From positions 98,216-162,215 of the forward strand of contig QAOA01003799.1 in NCBI GenBank assembly GCA_003255065.1: 64,000 nt of DNA, given 5' to 3'. Source of the stretch: Cercis canadensis. Lineage: Eukaryota; Streptophyta; Magnoliopsida; Fabales; Fabaceae. Shown piece by piece: positions 35,860 to 49,094 of this stretch (position 1 is its first letter; each line of letters starts with the position of its first letter). Made by a program: the position numbers and the translations under genes. The notes beneath the pieces are model-generated. The model had not been told where the DNA came from, made no database searches, and saw nothing but the letters and a program-made list of their open reading frames with translations.

Positions 35860-37420
35860 TGCCCAACCCAAATTGATGCAAATTCCATCTTTGTCAAAAT
35901 GTCTATAGTGACATAGTCCAACCCAAATATAATAATCTATGTTAATTAGTTTAATATTATTTATATAATCATTAATTTACTTGAAATCGTAATATGAAAA
36001 CATCTTATTGAACAATTCATGTTCTAATTATGATGTTATAAAGATATCTTTTTTTATTCAAAAAAGTTATTCTTTTTATCAACTTAAATATGGACTTCTT
36101 AGGAATTTTAATTTGGGAGGTTAGTGTCTAACTTTTTGCCCAAATTTAAACTTTCTTTTGGTTATTTTGAAGAGAGAAATACTATTTATAGCGAAAGAAA
36201 CACTCTGTTTACATACGAGTTGATATGGCCTTTTTGCAAAACTTTAAGATAAAAGTGGAGGTATACACAATACTAATTGCGCCAAGTCATTTTGTTTGAT
36301 GAAAACAGTTCTGATAAATAGCATGACTCTCAAGGAATTTCGATCCATGATCACCTTTGGTTTGAAATACCAAAAAAAAAAATTAATTTATCTTTCAATT
36401 TGATAATATATACACACAAAAAGCTTAGATATTTAAAAAAAAAATTAAATAAAATCTCGCAACTTTAATATCAAGAAATTCACTTACTTTAGTAGTTGAA
36501 TTTGTATGTAATAATATAAATATTAAATCAAACTTACAGCAGCTACATACATGTGGTTTAACTAATGTAACATGTATAAAAATAAAGAAAAAGCATATAT
36601 CTTGCATGAGAATGTTAAGGAAAGGTTAAAGTGAGGTAATTCACTTTAAAGGTTATTTTTAAATAATGTTTTCTTGAAAAAATTGAAAGTCAGTAAAACA
36701 TATATATATATATTATTAAGCTCGTAAGGTTTAACTTTCTAAAACTCTTTATAATTCTCCTGCTATTATATTATAGAATGAATAGTGTGATATCTTGCGT
36801 TTTAAATCCTCGCATCTCTACTTTTGCAACGGTGGAGGATCACACAACTGAGGTGTCATTTGTCAATAGCACTTAATAAATTGAAAGCTATGATCAACAA
36901 GATAACGTTGAAGGAAAGTAAAACAACAACCTTGTCGTGAAATCTGGTAGAATGGTAAAGTTGGTGATATTTGAATTATTCTACTTGAGAAAGAAAACAT
37001 GCTCCAAAAGAAGTTAAATTCTTTCAATAATTCACATACAAATCCTTTAGAATTTCACTTTTGCTAGAGAATTCTCCTTCGGAATGGGCAATTAAGGAAA
37101 TTGCTAAGAATCTGTTTCTCAATCAATCCTGAAATGTAGAAAATTCCAGCACAGTTTGTCAATAGAGAAGTGTCACAGAGGAAGAGCAATTGACGTAACA
37201 ACCTCGCTACAAAAACCCAACACGTGCATCCTTAATAAGCCACAAAACGCACTCACCGGAAAGCATTATACGCATGGGCCGAAAACCCAACTCAAAGTAA
37301 CAGACAAAATCTACTTAACTTAGGTTTGCCCCATCATTTTCATACTCTCAGTCTTTCTCTTTCCTTAAAGCTCTCCTTCCAACTTTCCTCTAACTAAGGT
37401 TTCAAAAACCAACGTTGCCC
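35860..37420. other. Intergenic region between two divergent genes
   Basis: It separates the minus-strand methyltransferase from the plus-strand glycosyltransferase. AT-rich with a TA run near 36700, and no gene seen. Confidence 0.5.
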
Positions 37421-37428
37421 AGTTCCAC

Positions 37429-38033
37429 GTTTCTATATAGTAGTGAACTGTGAACAACAGAGGTAGGAGAGCCCCTTGAACAATTCTCTTTGTTCTTCTA
37501 TCCTTTATCCAAGTCCCACATTGATTAAAATCTGGCGCAATTCAAGAATTGAGGAGAAAAGTGTGAACGGATCTACTTTGTTCCTCAAACGTCTTTGACA
37601 TTGATTGAACTGTACATAACTCCCTTTTGGTACCCCAACATGGTAATGACGTTCTCATCCTTCTCTGTTTTTCTCCTATCACCATGTTAAATGCAGTTTC
37701 CATTTTTCCCAAGAAACTAGGAAATGAAAGTTTTGATTTTGCTCAGGATCTTGAAGGGAATTATATATGTGGCAAGTATTCATTAGGTGAGGAGTTGATT
37801 TTCTTTGCGCATTTGATGTGATCTTGGGCTTCTCTGGGGGTTTTGATTCTTGGACAACAAGAAGGATGGCTGGATGGGAGAAAGGAAAATAATTTCATAG
37901 CTATTAGTATGACGCATTTGTTTGATCTGTTTTTACCAATAGGAGAGATTTTGATGCATGCCAGGTGTTTTATGATTTGTGTGTGTGAAATTACGAGACC
38001 AAGAGGTTAAATTTGATTAGAATTGAGGTAAAA
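37429..38033 (+). promoter_or_regulatory. TATA-like box and 5' leader of the glycosyltransferase gene
   Basis: TTCTATATAGTAGTG near 37430 is a plausible TATA element, giving a leader of about 550 bases before the ATG at 38034. The leader is pyrimidine-rich near 37480-37510 and might contain an intron, but I could not fix the splice sites. Confidence 0.35.
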
Positions 38034-41000
38034 ATGCAGTCAAGGTTGGTGGCTTTGGAGGAAGGGAAGGACCCTGCCACTCAATTTAGAACTAGTCCGT
38101 CTAGGCCCTTCCCTTTGAGACTGCTGAAATTCTTCTTGCTATTCTTGATTCTGGGCTTTGGAGCTTCTATTGTTAGCATGTATATGATTCGGCGTTTTGG
38201 TATTCAGAATGTGGCCCTAGGACAGTCTACCTTTATGCCTTGCTTTGAGCAGCCAGCCAGTGTGGAAAGTTGGATTAGGCCTCCTTCAAGTCTAATGCAT
38301 AACATGAATGACAGTGATCTGTTTTGGCGGGCTTCTTTTGTTCCAAGAATTAAGAGTTATCCATTTAAAAGAAATCCCAAGATTGCCTTCATGTTCTTAA
38401 CAAAGGGACCGCTGCCTATGCAACCACTCTGGGAGAGGTTCTTTAAAGGGCACGAGGGGTTTTATTCTATCTATGTCCATTCTTTGCCATCTTACACTGC
38501 AGACGTTTCACCCTCATCAGTTTTTTACAGAAGGCAGATCCCAAGCCAGGTATAAGCTAGCTTTATTTATTTATTTTTGGTTCTATGTTCATGGCATAAC
38601 CTACTATATGTATTCATTTGGAAAGTAGCATTATCTGTTATTTTCTCTTGATAAATTTCTTTGAATGATTATCTGACATTGTTTTTCATCCTTTAAATGT
38701 GTGAATTAATGATATGGACACCATGAAAATTCGATTCTTTGAACCATATAATTGACAAACTATGGAGAAATAAGATAGATCAGAATGGCCACGTACAAAG
38801 TTGTACAGCGCCTCCTCTTTTATTAGCATAGGATTACATCAGTTCTGCCTTGAAGTTAGGCAGCCTTAAGTATTGTACAGCGCCTCCTTATTAGCATAGG
38901 ATTACATCAGTTCTGCCTTGAAGTTAGGCAGCCTTAAGTATTGTACAGCGCCTCCTCTTTTATTAGCATAGGATTACACCAGTTCTGCCTTGAAGTTAGG
39001 CAGCCTTAAGTATTGCACAGCGCCTCCTCTTTTATTAGCATAGGATTACATCAATTCTGCCTCGAAGTTAGGCAGCCTTAAGTACAGAGTTAATACACTA
39101 TTTACAGGTTAGGAATAATTGGAGAATAAAGCCGATGATGTAGCAATTATACTTTTCACCATTGTGCCTAATTTCAGCTTGTGACCGTTGACAATAAATA
39201 CCAATTAATTGTAGGTATTTCAAAGCAATTCTATTCTTATTTATTATGACCCTTTTATACCTCAGCCCTTGTGTCATTTGTTCAGTACGTCTTGTTGTTG
39301 CATGCTTAGAAAGCGAACAGCCATAGTTCTTAGGTTATAGGTCAATTTAATTTATTTTCCCCTTCCTCTCTATATGGAATAAAACTATCATCCGGAGAGT
39401 AATGTTTTTTCCTGATTCCTCATATATCAAGTACATCAAAGTAAAAGGGGAGAGAACTTACTTGCTTTTGTCTGTTACATTGATTTTTTTTTCCCAGCAA
39501 TTAGTACGTTGCAGCTGTGTGATGCTTAGTATTTCAATTTATGTAAAGATCTATTCAAGAAATAGTAATTTCCTTCAGGCTTGCTTCAACTAGGGCACCA
39601 CTCCCTTGTTATAATGTTATAACTGTTGCATTTGTGATTGTGTACAAAATCCTGATATGTAGCACTTAAGAAGTGACATTTCTGTTGTGGTGCTATATAT
39701 CGAGTGTGGTAGTAGGAATTTTTTAGTATTGGAATAGCAACACTTAATAGTGCTTACTTATTATTTTAAGTTGATAACAAAAGATATAATCAGTTGAGAT
39801 CATTCAGCCATCTGTGAACTGCTTTATTGCATGCATGTTCTGTAACATGGTAAAATTAAAGCTAGGAAAGGGGTTATGTAGAAATAAGTTCTGTCAGTTT
39901 AGAGTAATTGGTAGGTTACAATTTACAAAGAAGTATTGTTAATTACATAGATTTATCAATTGAAATTCTTGACCGTAAAGACTGTTTTTGTTTTAGATAC
40001 AGTTTGCTGGTAGTTTTAATCGTACAAATACAGCACTGACAATGATGGAACTAGATGGAAAAGGTTTCTTTTTTATGATACTCAGTCAGACACCTTACAT
40101 AACAAATCATCCTGTGGACATTGGAATGAAAATAATGTTGGAAGGTCAGACATCTTGATATAGAATAAAAATCAAATTGATGTTTCTCAAATTGGATAGT
40201 TTGCAGTTTGTGACGGAGAAAATTTACGGTATAATAGTAGTTGTAAGGCTAGAGAGTTTGGTCTTTGGAATTGCTCTGAATAAGAGAGAAAGACAAATGG
40301 AAAAGAGAACGATTATAGTACTAGTGCTTGGTTCTTTAATGGATTCTATTGGTTTCTCTTCTGTGTGTATAGGAGGAAGGCTGGTTCTAGGGTAAGAAAT
40401 AGGATCAAGGTTGTTTTCTCCACAAATTATTAGAGCCATGCTTCATGATTGTCAAGTTTGATTTTTCACTTTCACCTTTTTGCATTTGATAGCCATAAGT
40501 GAGAAATCGGTATTCTTATTGGCTTGCACATATCTAGGAACCAAGTGGGTAGTAATGATCTGTGCACCTTTCAACATTAGAGTCGTCCCTAAGTGGCATG
40601 TACCGACAGCCACATGGAGGAAGAGGCTTTAGCTTCTTGGAAATCCTTGATTCCTTTTCCTTGCTCCATCATGCAGCAGTCTAGTATCTGTGTGGAAAAT
40701 TCGTGTATCTTAAAGAAAAATAAAGTTAAAATAAATCTTGTTTAACAAGGAATATATGATAGCACCCAAAGGAAAATTCCAAAATACCCAGCCTTGCACA
40801 GGTCTGCAATTCTGTAACTTTCTTATCATCTAATACTTGGTATGGAGTTATCTGCTTGTAAAATCAAATAAGCTTGTAAAAATTATGTAAACTGCTGGAC
40901 TGCGTTCTTTTCAACTTTTGATGATGTGATTGGTAGAGCAAGAATATGGGACATAGATTGGGTGCTGCGCGTTTTCTGCGTTTCTGAAGCTAGTACTAAG

Positions 41001-41660
41001 CAGCTGTTTCTTGCACAGGTGGCAGAGTGGGGAAAGATGAGTATGTGTGATGCTGAAAGAAGACTCTTGGCTAATGCATTGCTTGATATCTCAAATGAAT
41101 GGTTTATCCTACTGTCTGAGTCCTGCATTCCTCTCCAGAATTTCAGCATTGTCTACCGTTACATATCACGGTCATGGTATAGCTTCATGGGTGCATTTGA
41201 TGAACCTGGTCCCTATGGAAGAGGACGATATAATGAAAACATGGCACCTGAGGTCAACCTTAGCAACTGGCGTAAAGGGTCTCAGTGGTTTGAAATTAAT
41301 CGGGAACTTGCAGTTAAGATTGTTGAAGACAACACTTACTATCTTAAGTTCAAAGAATTCTGCATACCTCATGGATGTTATGTTGATGAGCACTATTTCC
41401 AGACAATGTTAACCATTCAAACTCCTCATCTTTTGGCAAATAGGAGCCTTACATATGTTGACTGGTCTAGGGGTGGTGCTCACCCAGCTACCTTCGGCAA
41501 GGGAGACATCAAAGAGCAATTCTTCAAGAAAATTTTGGAAGATCAGTCATGCCTTTATAATAATCAGCCATCTTCCCTTTGTTTCCTATTTGCAAGAAAA
41601 TTTGCACCTAATGCTTTGGATACTCTTTTAGATATAGCTCCCAAAGTTCTAGGAATTTGA
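38034..41660 (+). CDS. Core-2/I-branching GlcNAc-transferase-like protein (GT14, DUF266)
   Basis: Two exons, 38034-38549 and 41019-41660, separated by a 2469-bp intron, giving 385 residues. The start reads MQSRLVALEEGKDP, matching the start of Arabidopsis homologues; the frame is open a little further upstream but has no ATG. It is a type II Golgi protein by appearance: a short basic cytosolic N-terminus, one membrane anchor (LLKFFLLFLILGFGASIVSM, about residues 33-52), then a lumenal domain with KIAFMFLTKGPLP, FYSIYVHSLPSY, the WGKMSMCDAERRLL block, FILLSESCIPL, and YVDWSRGGAHPATFG near the end. The family is related to animal Core-2 branching enzymes; plant donors and acceptors are largely unknown. 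It resembles At3g21310 and At1g51770. Confidence 0.93.
38801..39084. repeat. Four-copy 72-bp minisatellite with internal hairpin
   Basis: Units lie at 38801-38872, 38873-38940 (68 bp, lacking a TCTT-type tetranucleotide), 38941-39012 and 39013-39084, with one to five differences between units. Each unit contains CTGCCT, a 7-base spacer, then AGGCAG, an inverted repeat able to form a hairpin. The one substitution nearby in unit 4 falls in the loop, leaving the stem intact. The array lies in the single intron of the glycosyltransferase gene. Confidence 0.95.
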
Positions 41661-43135
41661 ATACTGCCTTGGCTTCTGAGTTGCATCACTGAAGGAGTGC
41701 TAATTGGAGCATGTTAGTTTAGTCATAAGCTAACTTCATCTTAGTCACTTGTCATTAATCTTTTCTTCTTCCTTCTTCACAGAAATTTTGAATTGCTCTC
41801 CCAGCATTTTGATGTATAGGGCATTGAACTCAAAAGTCAAAACCACATCTTATAGAAGAATTAGACAAAATATATACTAATATTTTATTGGATTCCTAGT
41901 CAACGTCGTGCTATGTTGCTCCTGTAACAACAACTGAATAAATATTGCAGACTCTTCATTTTTAGAATAATTATACTTTAGCATAATTTTTTTCTTGAAT
42001 AATTCCATCTTTTTTATGATTTATGCGAAAATATTTTGAGTTTGCGGTCCAAATTGTAATGATAAAAGAAAAATTGATTCTTTGATGCCAAAATATAAAA
42101 TTGTTATTAAAAGATGATTACAACTTCTGGTCTCGAGTTGGTTAATTTAATGGTGGATTACTTCCATCTGGTCACTTTTCAAATCATAATGCACATATTC
42201 CAAATCCATAATCTTTTATTTCCACCAACAAATCTTTGTGTCGTTGTTTCAACGCCGAGAATCTGTTTCTTCCATCAAACGTTTGTCATTAAGGTGGAAA
42301 CGTCATTCGGCTTTATGGCCTGGCTTTCAGTTCTGATTCATTAGTGGAATGCCAAATATTGTAGAGAACCCAAATTCTTTTATCTTCTTACGCAGGATTT
42401 TTCATAATTGAACCATACTGAACTTGAAGAAATTCGCAAAGCCCATAATGAATTAAGATAATATCAAACCCACAAACTTAGAATGAAAATCCGAATAGTT
42501 GAAGATATGTATATGTAAATATATTCTCTCTCNTTCCAAATCCATAATCTTTTATTTCCACCAACAAATCTTTGTGTCGTTGTTTCAACGCCGAGAATCT
42601 GTTTCTTCCTTCAAACGTTTGTCATTAAGGTGGAAACGTCATTCGGCTTTATGGCCTGGCTTTCAGTTCTGATTCATTAGTGGAATGTCAAATATTGTAG
42701 AGAACCCAAATTCTTTTATCTTCTTACGCAGGATTTTTCATAATTGAACCATACTGAACTTGAAGAAATTCGCAAAGCCCATAATGAATTAAGATAATAT
42801 CAAACCCACAAACTTAGAATGAAAATCCGAATAGTTGAAGATATGTATATGTAAATATATTCTCTCTCGGATTTTTTTTTTTTAAAAAAATAAACCTTAG
42901 CAATGAGAGAAAGAAAGAACTGAAAATAATTTTACTGAATTCTTATTTTTCTTCTTTTTTTCCCCCCTTACATTTGCCTACTAAAACAGCATAGCGAATA
43001 ATTTTCATGTGCGAGTACTTAGGTAATTTGAACTTAAATGCCATATCTTTACAAGTGCAGTACTTGTCAAACCATTGCCCTTGCTCCAAAGAATAAGCTC
43101 ACAAGGGCTAATAATGATTTATCAGTGATTCAGTA
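41661..43135. other. Tail-to-tail intergenic region
   Basis: It lies between the 3' ends of the glycosyltransferase and the IAA-conjugate hydrolase and has no gene. It holds the 335-bp duplication around the N at 42533 and a CT/T-rich tract near 42880-42970. Confidence 0.6.
42198..42868. repeat. 335-bp direct duplication flanking one N
   Basis: 42198-42532 and 42534-42868 agree except for two or three substitutions and meet at the single N at 42533. Confidence 0.95.
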
Positions 43136-46100
43136 TCATAATTCATCATGATGATTCCCTTCTACCACTGGTACGTCCTGCTGAAATTTGTGAAGATAAC
43201 TAGCAGCTAATGATGCATGAAGAGCAGCTCCATAAGGAAGTGCATCTTCATTGAATTTGAAATAGGGTGAGTGCACCGATTGAAGCCGTTCAAGTGATGC
43301 ATCTCCTATTCCAAGCATGAAGAAGTAACCAGGTATAACCTCTTGATAGAATGAAAAGTCCTCAGATCCCATTAATGGTTGCATGTCATGAACTTTATCG
43401 ACGCCAAGCAGATCCCCTGCAACATTTCGAAAATGCTTGTGCAAGTTACCATCGTTTACAGTTGGAGGGAAGAAGGGTTTCTCTTCATCAAGAAAGTTAA
43501 CTGTTGCATTGCACCTCTGCACAGCAGCTTGCCCTGTGATAACCTGTATAAATGAATCAGCCTTAGACCCTAGTTGGGGGATTTTGCATCTACTTGCACT
43601 ATGAAAAAAAGAAAAGAAAAAGGCAACCAGTTCCAGAATTTGAGTGAGTGATCTATACAGCTTTGATGTTTATGCAGGTTAATAATTCATATGACAACAA
43701 ATAAAATTTAAATAACTAAGCATGATGCTTTTGTGCATGTTTAATGTTTATGTTGACATTGGATGCCATGCATGGCTTGTTAATGACTGGTTTAAGTTGT
43801 GTGTTGTGTTTGTTACTAATTTAGTTTTTATATCTATTAATAAATCTGAAAATTTCATTTGAGAGTGTTAAACCATGGTTTAATACCAATTTTTATGCAT
43901 TGCATGGTCATAATCAAGCTATTTAGTTCTAACAACCATAAGAAGGAAATAACAAACATATGCTTGTGAGGTGATGACATATATAAAAGTTTGGGGCCAT
44001 TAATCCCAATGTATTCATATAAATGGAACTCATATTCTAACTGAAACACCTGCTCAATCCGCTGTCTTAGTTGCAAGAAGGTTTCTTTTGCAAAAGCTCG
44101 GAAGGTGCCACCAATTGTGACAGAATCTGGAATAACATTGAAAGCACCACCTCCTTGGAATTTTGCTACAGTCACAACCTGTGGAGACATTCTTTAAGTT
44201 AGGAAAACACACAGCATTGTCACCATAAACAAGGATTGCTTCCGAACAAGCCTTGTATTCAATAATCAGTAATCACCAAATATAAAAACATTCATGTGCT
44301 CTGACCGCGAACTGTTGGGAGTGGCTTTTTTATCTAGATGGTGCCTATCCAAGCCCTATTTGCCACTCAAACTAACCACTGACGATTTGTTGCTTAGAAA
44401 GTGGCACTTCTTAGCATATTCGTTAAGACAGATTCTCGGAACTAAAGTTACATCGAAGTATCTCTCTCATGTAAAAGCTCTAATAAGTTTTCAATGATCC
44501 AAAGCAAAAAGCAGGCAAACGTTTTCCATAAATCGTACTACTAATTTTTAGATTGCAAAGGTAGCACCCAAGTGTCAAACAAATCTGAAATTAGATTAGT
44601 GGCAACACTTGCTAGAATTCTGTTTCAATTCATCAACTACAAGAATTATTTTGCTCTTAGTCCTCAATTTTTCAGAATAGGAAACTATAAATGATGACTA
44701 TTTCAAGACAAGGTCATTGTCATTTCTCACGTTCTACAGAATAAACAAATGTATGTTATGAAATAAGGGCTCAAAATATTGTACAAAATCCTTTATTTTA
44801 GCCAGTAAAGTAAGGATGAAAAGATTAGTACAAATGAGTGAGTGGTGGGGAGGGAAAGCAAGAAGTAGAACAAATTTACCTGGGAGTCCAGAGGATCAGC
44901 CTCGCGAGAAACAAGATGTTGTAAGCTGACAATCACATTCGAAGCTGCCAATATGGGATCTATAGAATGTTGGGGAATAGCTGCATGACCTCCCTTTCCA
45001 CTTATTACTGCTTCAAAGAAGCCACTTCCTGCCAATAGAGGACCAGACCTAGAGGCCACTTCACCTATAGGCATGTTAGGTGCCACATGCAATCCAAAGA
45101 TAGCAGTAACATTTCCCAAGGCTCCAGAATCTAAAATTTTCTTAGCGCCTCCACCTCCTTCCTCTGCTGGTTGGAACACAAGAACAATAGTTCCCTATTT
45201 AGACAACGAAAAAAAGAATGATATCAGAGATCGTTGAGCAGTAGAAAACAATAACAGAACTAGGCAGTTCAGGAAAAGTAGCAGATTGCCTACTAGCGTG
45301 TTTGTTTTAGTGGTGACATTGCCCAGAATAGTGCTAGCGCTTAAAATGAAGCGACTAATTGACACATTATCTTCAATGCAATTCTCATGCCCACCCACCC
45401 CTAGAACAAACACACACGTGGGTGACTGTCTAGGGATAGTAAAACGATTATAGGGCCAACTTCTATCTTTTATTTATGCCCTTTGTTTTGAAGTCCGTCT
45501 TACAACTAGACTTCTGTAATAACCATGGATCAATTGATTTCAGTTTTCAAGGTATAAGTTGTAAGCCAGATGATAGAATGATGTCAATATAAATAGTTGG
45601 CATAATGAGGGATAATGGCAGTTATAACTTAGTCCAAAATTGCCAATGCATCAAAAATAGAAGAAATGATAAAAAAAAATAAAAAACTTCTATAGAACAG
45701 AAGCGCATGACCATCAGAAGTGCCAAACTCGGACTAGATGAAAAACTGCAGAGTAGTGATGTGACATTCTAAATTTAGATTGGAAAAGCAGCATCTTAAT
45801 AAAACATTAGTAGAACATAAGGTTTTCTATACTGATATTTATGGCGAAACTTAAGTTTGGAGTATTTGGTTTCTTTTTAACACCAAATTTCAAAAGTTTA
45901 TTTTAGCGTTAAACTTATTAGCTGGTAATCTACTATTTCAAGCTTCTCATGAATCTCATCTCTTTTCTCTCCACTTTCTCACGGGTTAATTCTTCTCCTA
46001 ATTTTTATTCAAGTAAATTTTTTCTTAAAACTGCAATTAATTATAAAATGAAAAAGTAGGTTATGCCTGTCAAGACACTAGTCAATAGAAAGGTAAAAAA

Positions 46101-46802
46101 AAATTAAGAAGCCAATAGCCAGAAACAAACTTGTATCTCTTTTTCATGCTCTTTGAGGATCTTTGCAGCACCGAGAAGCATAGCAACATGAGCATCATGT
46201 CCACAAGCATGCATCTTTCCAGGTATTTTACTCTTGTGCTCCCACTCCACCATTTCCTACAGTTAGAAATAGCAATAGATGAATGAAACATAGAAGAAAC
46301 AGTATCCTCTTGAAAAGATGGACCAATAAATTGGAGGGAAGGAGAAAAGGACCACAATCAAAATTTGATTAGTATATCAATCTCAGATAGAATCTGTAAA
46401 AGTATCATAGCAAGAGCATATATGCAAAGAAAAAGAACATCTTGAATTCATCTAGACCTGCATAGCAAGAGCATCCATATCAGCTCTTATTGCAACAAAA
46501 GGTGCCTGTCCACTCCCTATGAAGCCAATAACACCAGTAATTGCAACTGGGTATTTATAAGGGATGCCCAATTTATCCAATTCTGCTCTTATCAGCTTAC
46601 TGGTCTCAAATTCTTCGTAACCCAATTCAGGATTCTCATGAATCTTCCTTCTGATTGCGACCATCCAATCGAAAACCTCAGGTTTCTTTGCAAAATTCAG
46701 AAACTTGGTGGGGATTGAGCTCAAGGAGGAATCGGAGAAGACGGGTGTTGCAGCAAAGAAATGGAAAATAATGATCAAACTGACCCACCTGAAGAACCCC
46801 AT
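43136..46802 (-). CDS. IAR3: IAA-amino acid hydrolase, IAR3/ILR1-like (peptidase M20D)
   Basis: Five exons on the minus strand: 46802-46458, 46256-46131, 45194-44880, 44178-44050 and 43543-43136, all GT-AG and in phase, giving 440 residues. A signal peptide ([20 protein letters not shown]) opens the protein and HHDEL closes it, an ER-lumen retention signal. Metal-site and catalytic blocks of the M20D family are intact: [45 protein letters not shown] and [12 protein letters not shown]. The family releases free auxin (or jasmonate, for some members) from amino-acid conjugates such as IAA-alanine. The sequence follows my memory of Arabidopsis IAR3 through most of its length. A Pack-MULE begins 286 bp upstream of the ATG, so most of the proximal promoter is that gap or the element. 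Confidence 0.95.
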
Positions 46803-48565
46803 AGTTACTTTGCAAGTGCGTCTTGGAAAGTGAATTTGACAAGTTCAAGCGATAAGAATCAAACAAATATTGCAGCATGGACTACAATATATGACAAGCA
46901 AATCTGGACTCGAGTTTGAAATTGAGCAAAGCATGCGAAATAAAATAATGTGGCCGGACTTGGTAGCAACTAGCAAGAAGGTGAGTGGAAATTGGAAAGG
47001 GCGGCCGGTGTCTCACTCAGCCGAACCACGTGCGAAATTGTAATTCTTTATTTCTTCCCATGTTGGCATTTGTAGTGTTTTATTTTAGAGTAAAACCCAT
47101 GTTTGGTCCTCGAAAGATAGGTTCGGTGACAGTTTAGTCCTCCAAAGATTTTCACCGACACTTTAGTCCTTGGAAGATTGTTCTGTCGGTCATTTTCGTA
47201 TTCCGCTTATGTCTGTTAATTGGACTTAACAGAAAAGGCCACGTGGCACATTAAAAAATTAAAAATTAAAAATTTCTCTCTCATCTCTCATCTCTCATCT
47301 CTCTCTCTCTCTCTTTCTTCCCCAATCTCTCTCTCCGCCAACCTCTTTCTCTCTCTGCCATCTCTCTCTCACGCTCATCTCTCTCTCTCTGCCATCTCTC
47401 TTTCCCTGTGTTTCTGAGATGAACAATGTTTCTTCTCCATTTGTGTTAGGTCCCAATCTGAACTGAATGAAAATAAAGCTCTCTTAGGGTGAGAGTAAAC
47501 CACAATACATAATATTTTTCTTCTCTCACTGACTTCCTAACTTGTGGAATTTAAAGGAAAGGAAATAACAACTACTGCTGCTCCACTAACCTGACTTCAT
47601 AGTGCACACCACCTAATGCTCACGTGCTCTTCATGATTTCCTAAATACATGCAACTGAATTACCACAACTGCTAACACTAAGGACTCCACTACTAGCACA
47701 TATTCTCATAGCAAGAACATAGCTAACAAACTCTAGACCAAGTCTTCTAACTGTCCATGCCAACAACAGCCGCTCACTACGTGCTCTTAAAGAGCAGCAA
47801 GATGCACCATCATGTACCCATTTTTTACTGTAGCAACTCAGCAAGTGAGACCAAGCTTACTGTAGCAACTCAGCAACTCAATGAGACCAAGATTACTGTA
47901 GCATGATAATCTCACGTGCTTCTCACTTCTCATGCTAGGATCTTTTTGGCTTATCAATTTGTAAGTAAGATCCTTTGTAATTCCCACTAACAAGACCACA
48001 AGATTGCCCATGATGTGATATAGGCGCTTCACATGTTCTTGATTTGCTTGCAACCTCCAGCAGACAGTGGTAAATAACACTCGGGCTACCAAGCTCACTG
48101 CTTGCCGTATACACAAGGTAGACAAAAATGACCAAAACTATGTGCATTGCAAAGAAAAAATTATGCAGGTTAACAATGACACACATTAACAATAGACAAC
48201 GTAAATTTTGTTGGAGAAAAGTGACAAGACAATTTAAGCATAAGCCTATGACAGAATGTATATAGCTTGCCAAGAATGTGGCTTTTAGTCCTCCAGCTAG
48301 TGTGTAGACAATTACTCCAAGAGGTATTAGAAAGCTAGCTGCATAAATGTTCACTCTAGTTAATGCATTCACAACCGCAGAACCACTAAGAAGCAGCATG
48401 GCCGTTACAATTATATTTGTCATAAAGCAGAAGATGAGGAATACAATGTGCGCTGCAGTCCCCCAACTGAGACAAATTAAGGAAACTTGTTATCATTTAG
48501 CAAAAGATGATATAAAAATACTCTACATTTTGTAACTGGGTTGTAAAACCAGGTAACATACCGTG

Positions 48566-49094
<529 letters not shown>

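Noticed and set aside
37627-37821. Short frame in the glycosyltransferase leader, considered as an upstream ORF
   Set aside because: It has no ATG at its start, and the first internal ATG gives an unremarkable peptide.
38013-38033. Upstream extension of the glycosyltransferase start
   Set aside because: The frame is open but begins at TTG; the ATG at 38034 matches the conserved start of homologues.
47275-47415. Ser/Leu-rich peptide from the CTCTCT tract
   Set aside because: Translation of the microsatellite part of the MULE terminal repeat.
47838-48125. Minus-strand 95-residue frame in the Pack-MULE
   Set aside because: Partly out-of-frame shadow of the captured DUR3 fragment plus simple ACTGTAGCAACTC repeats.
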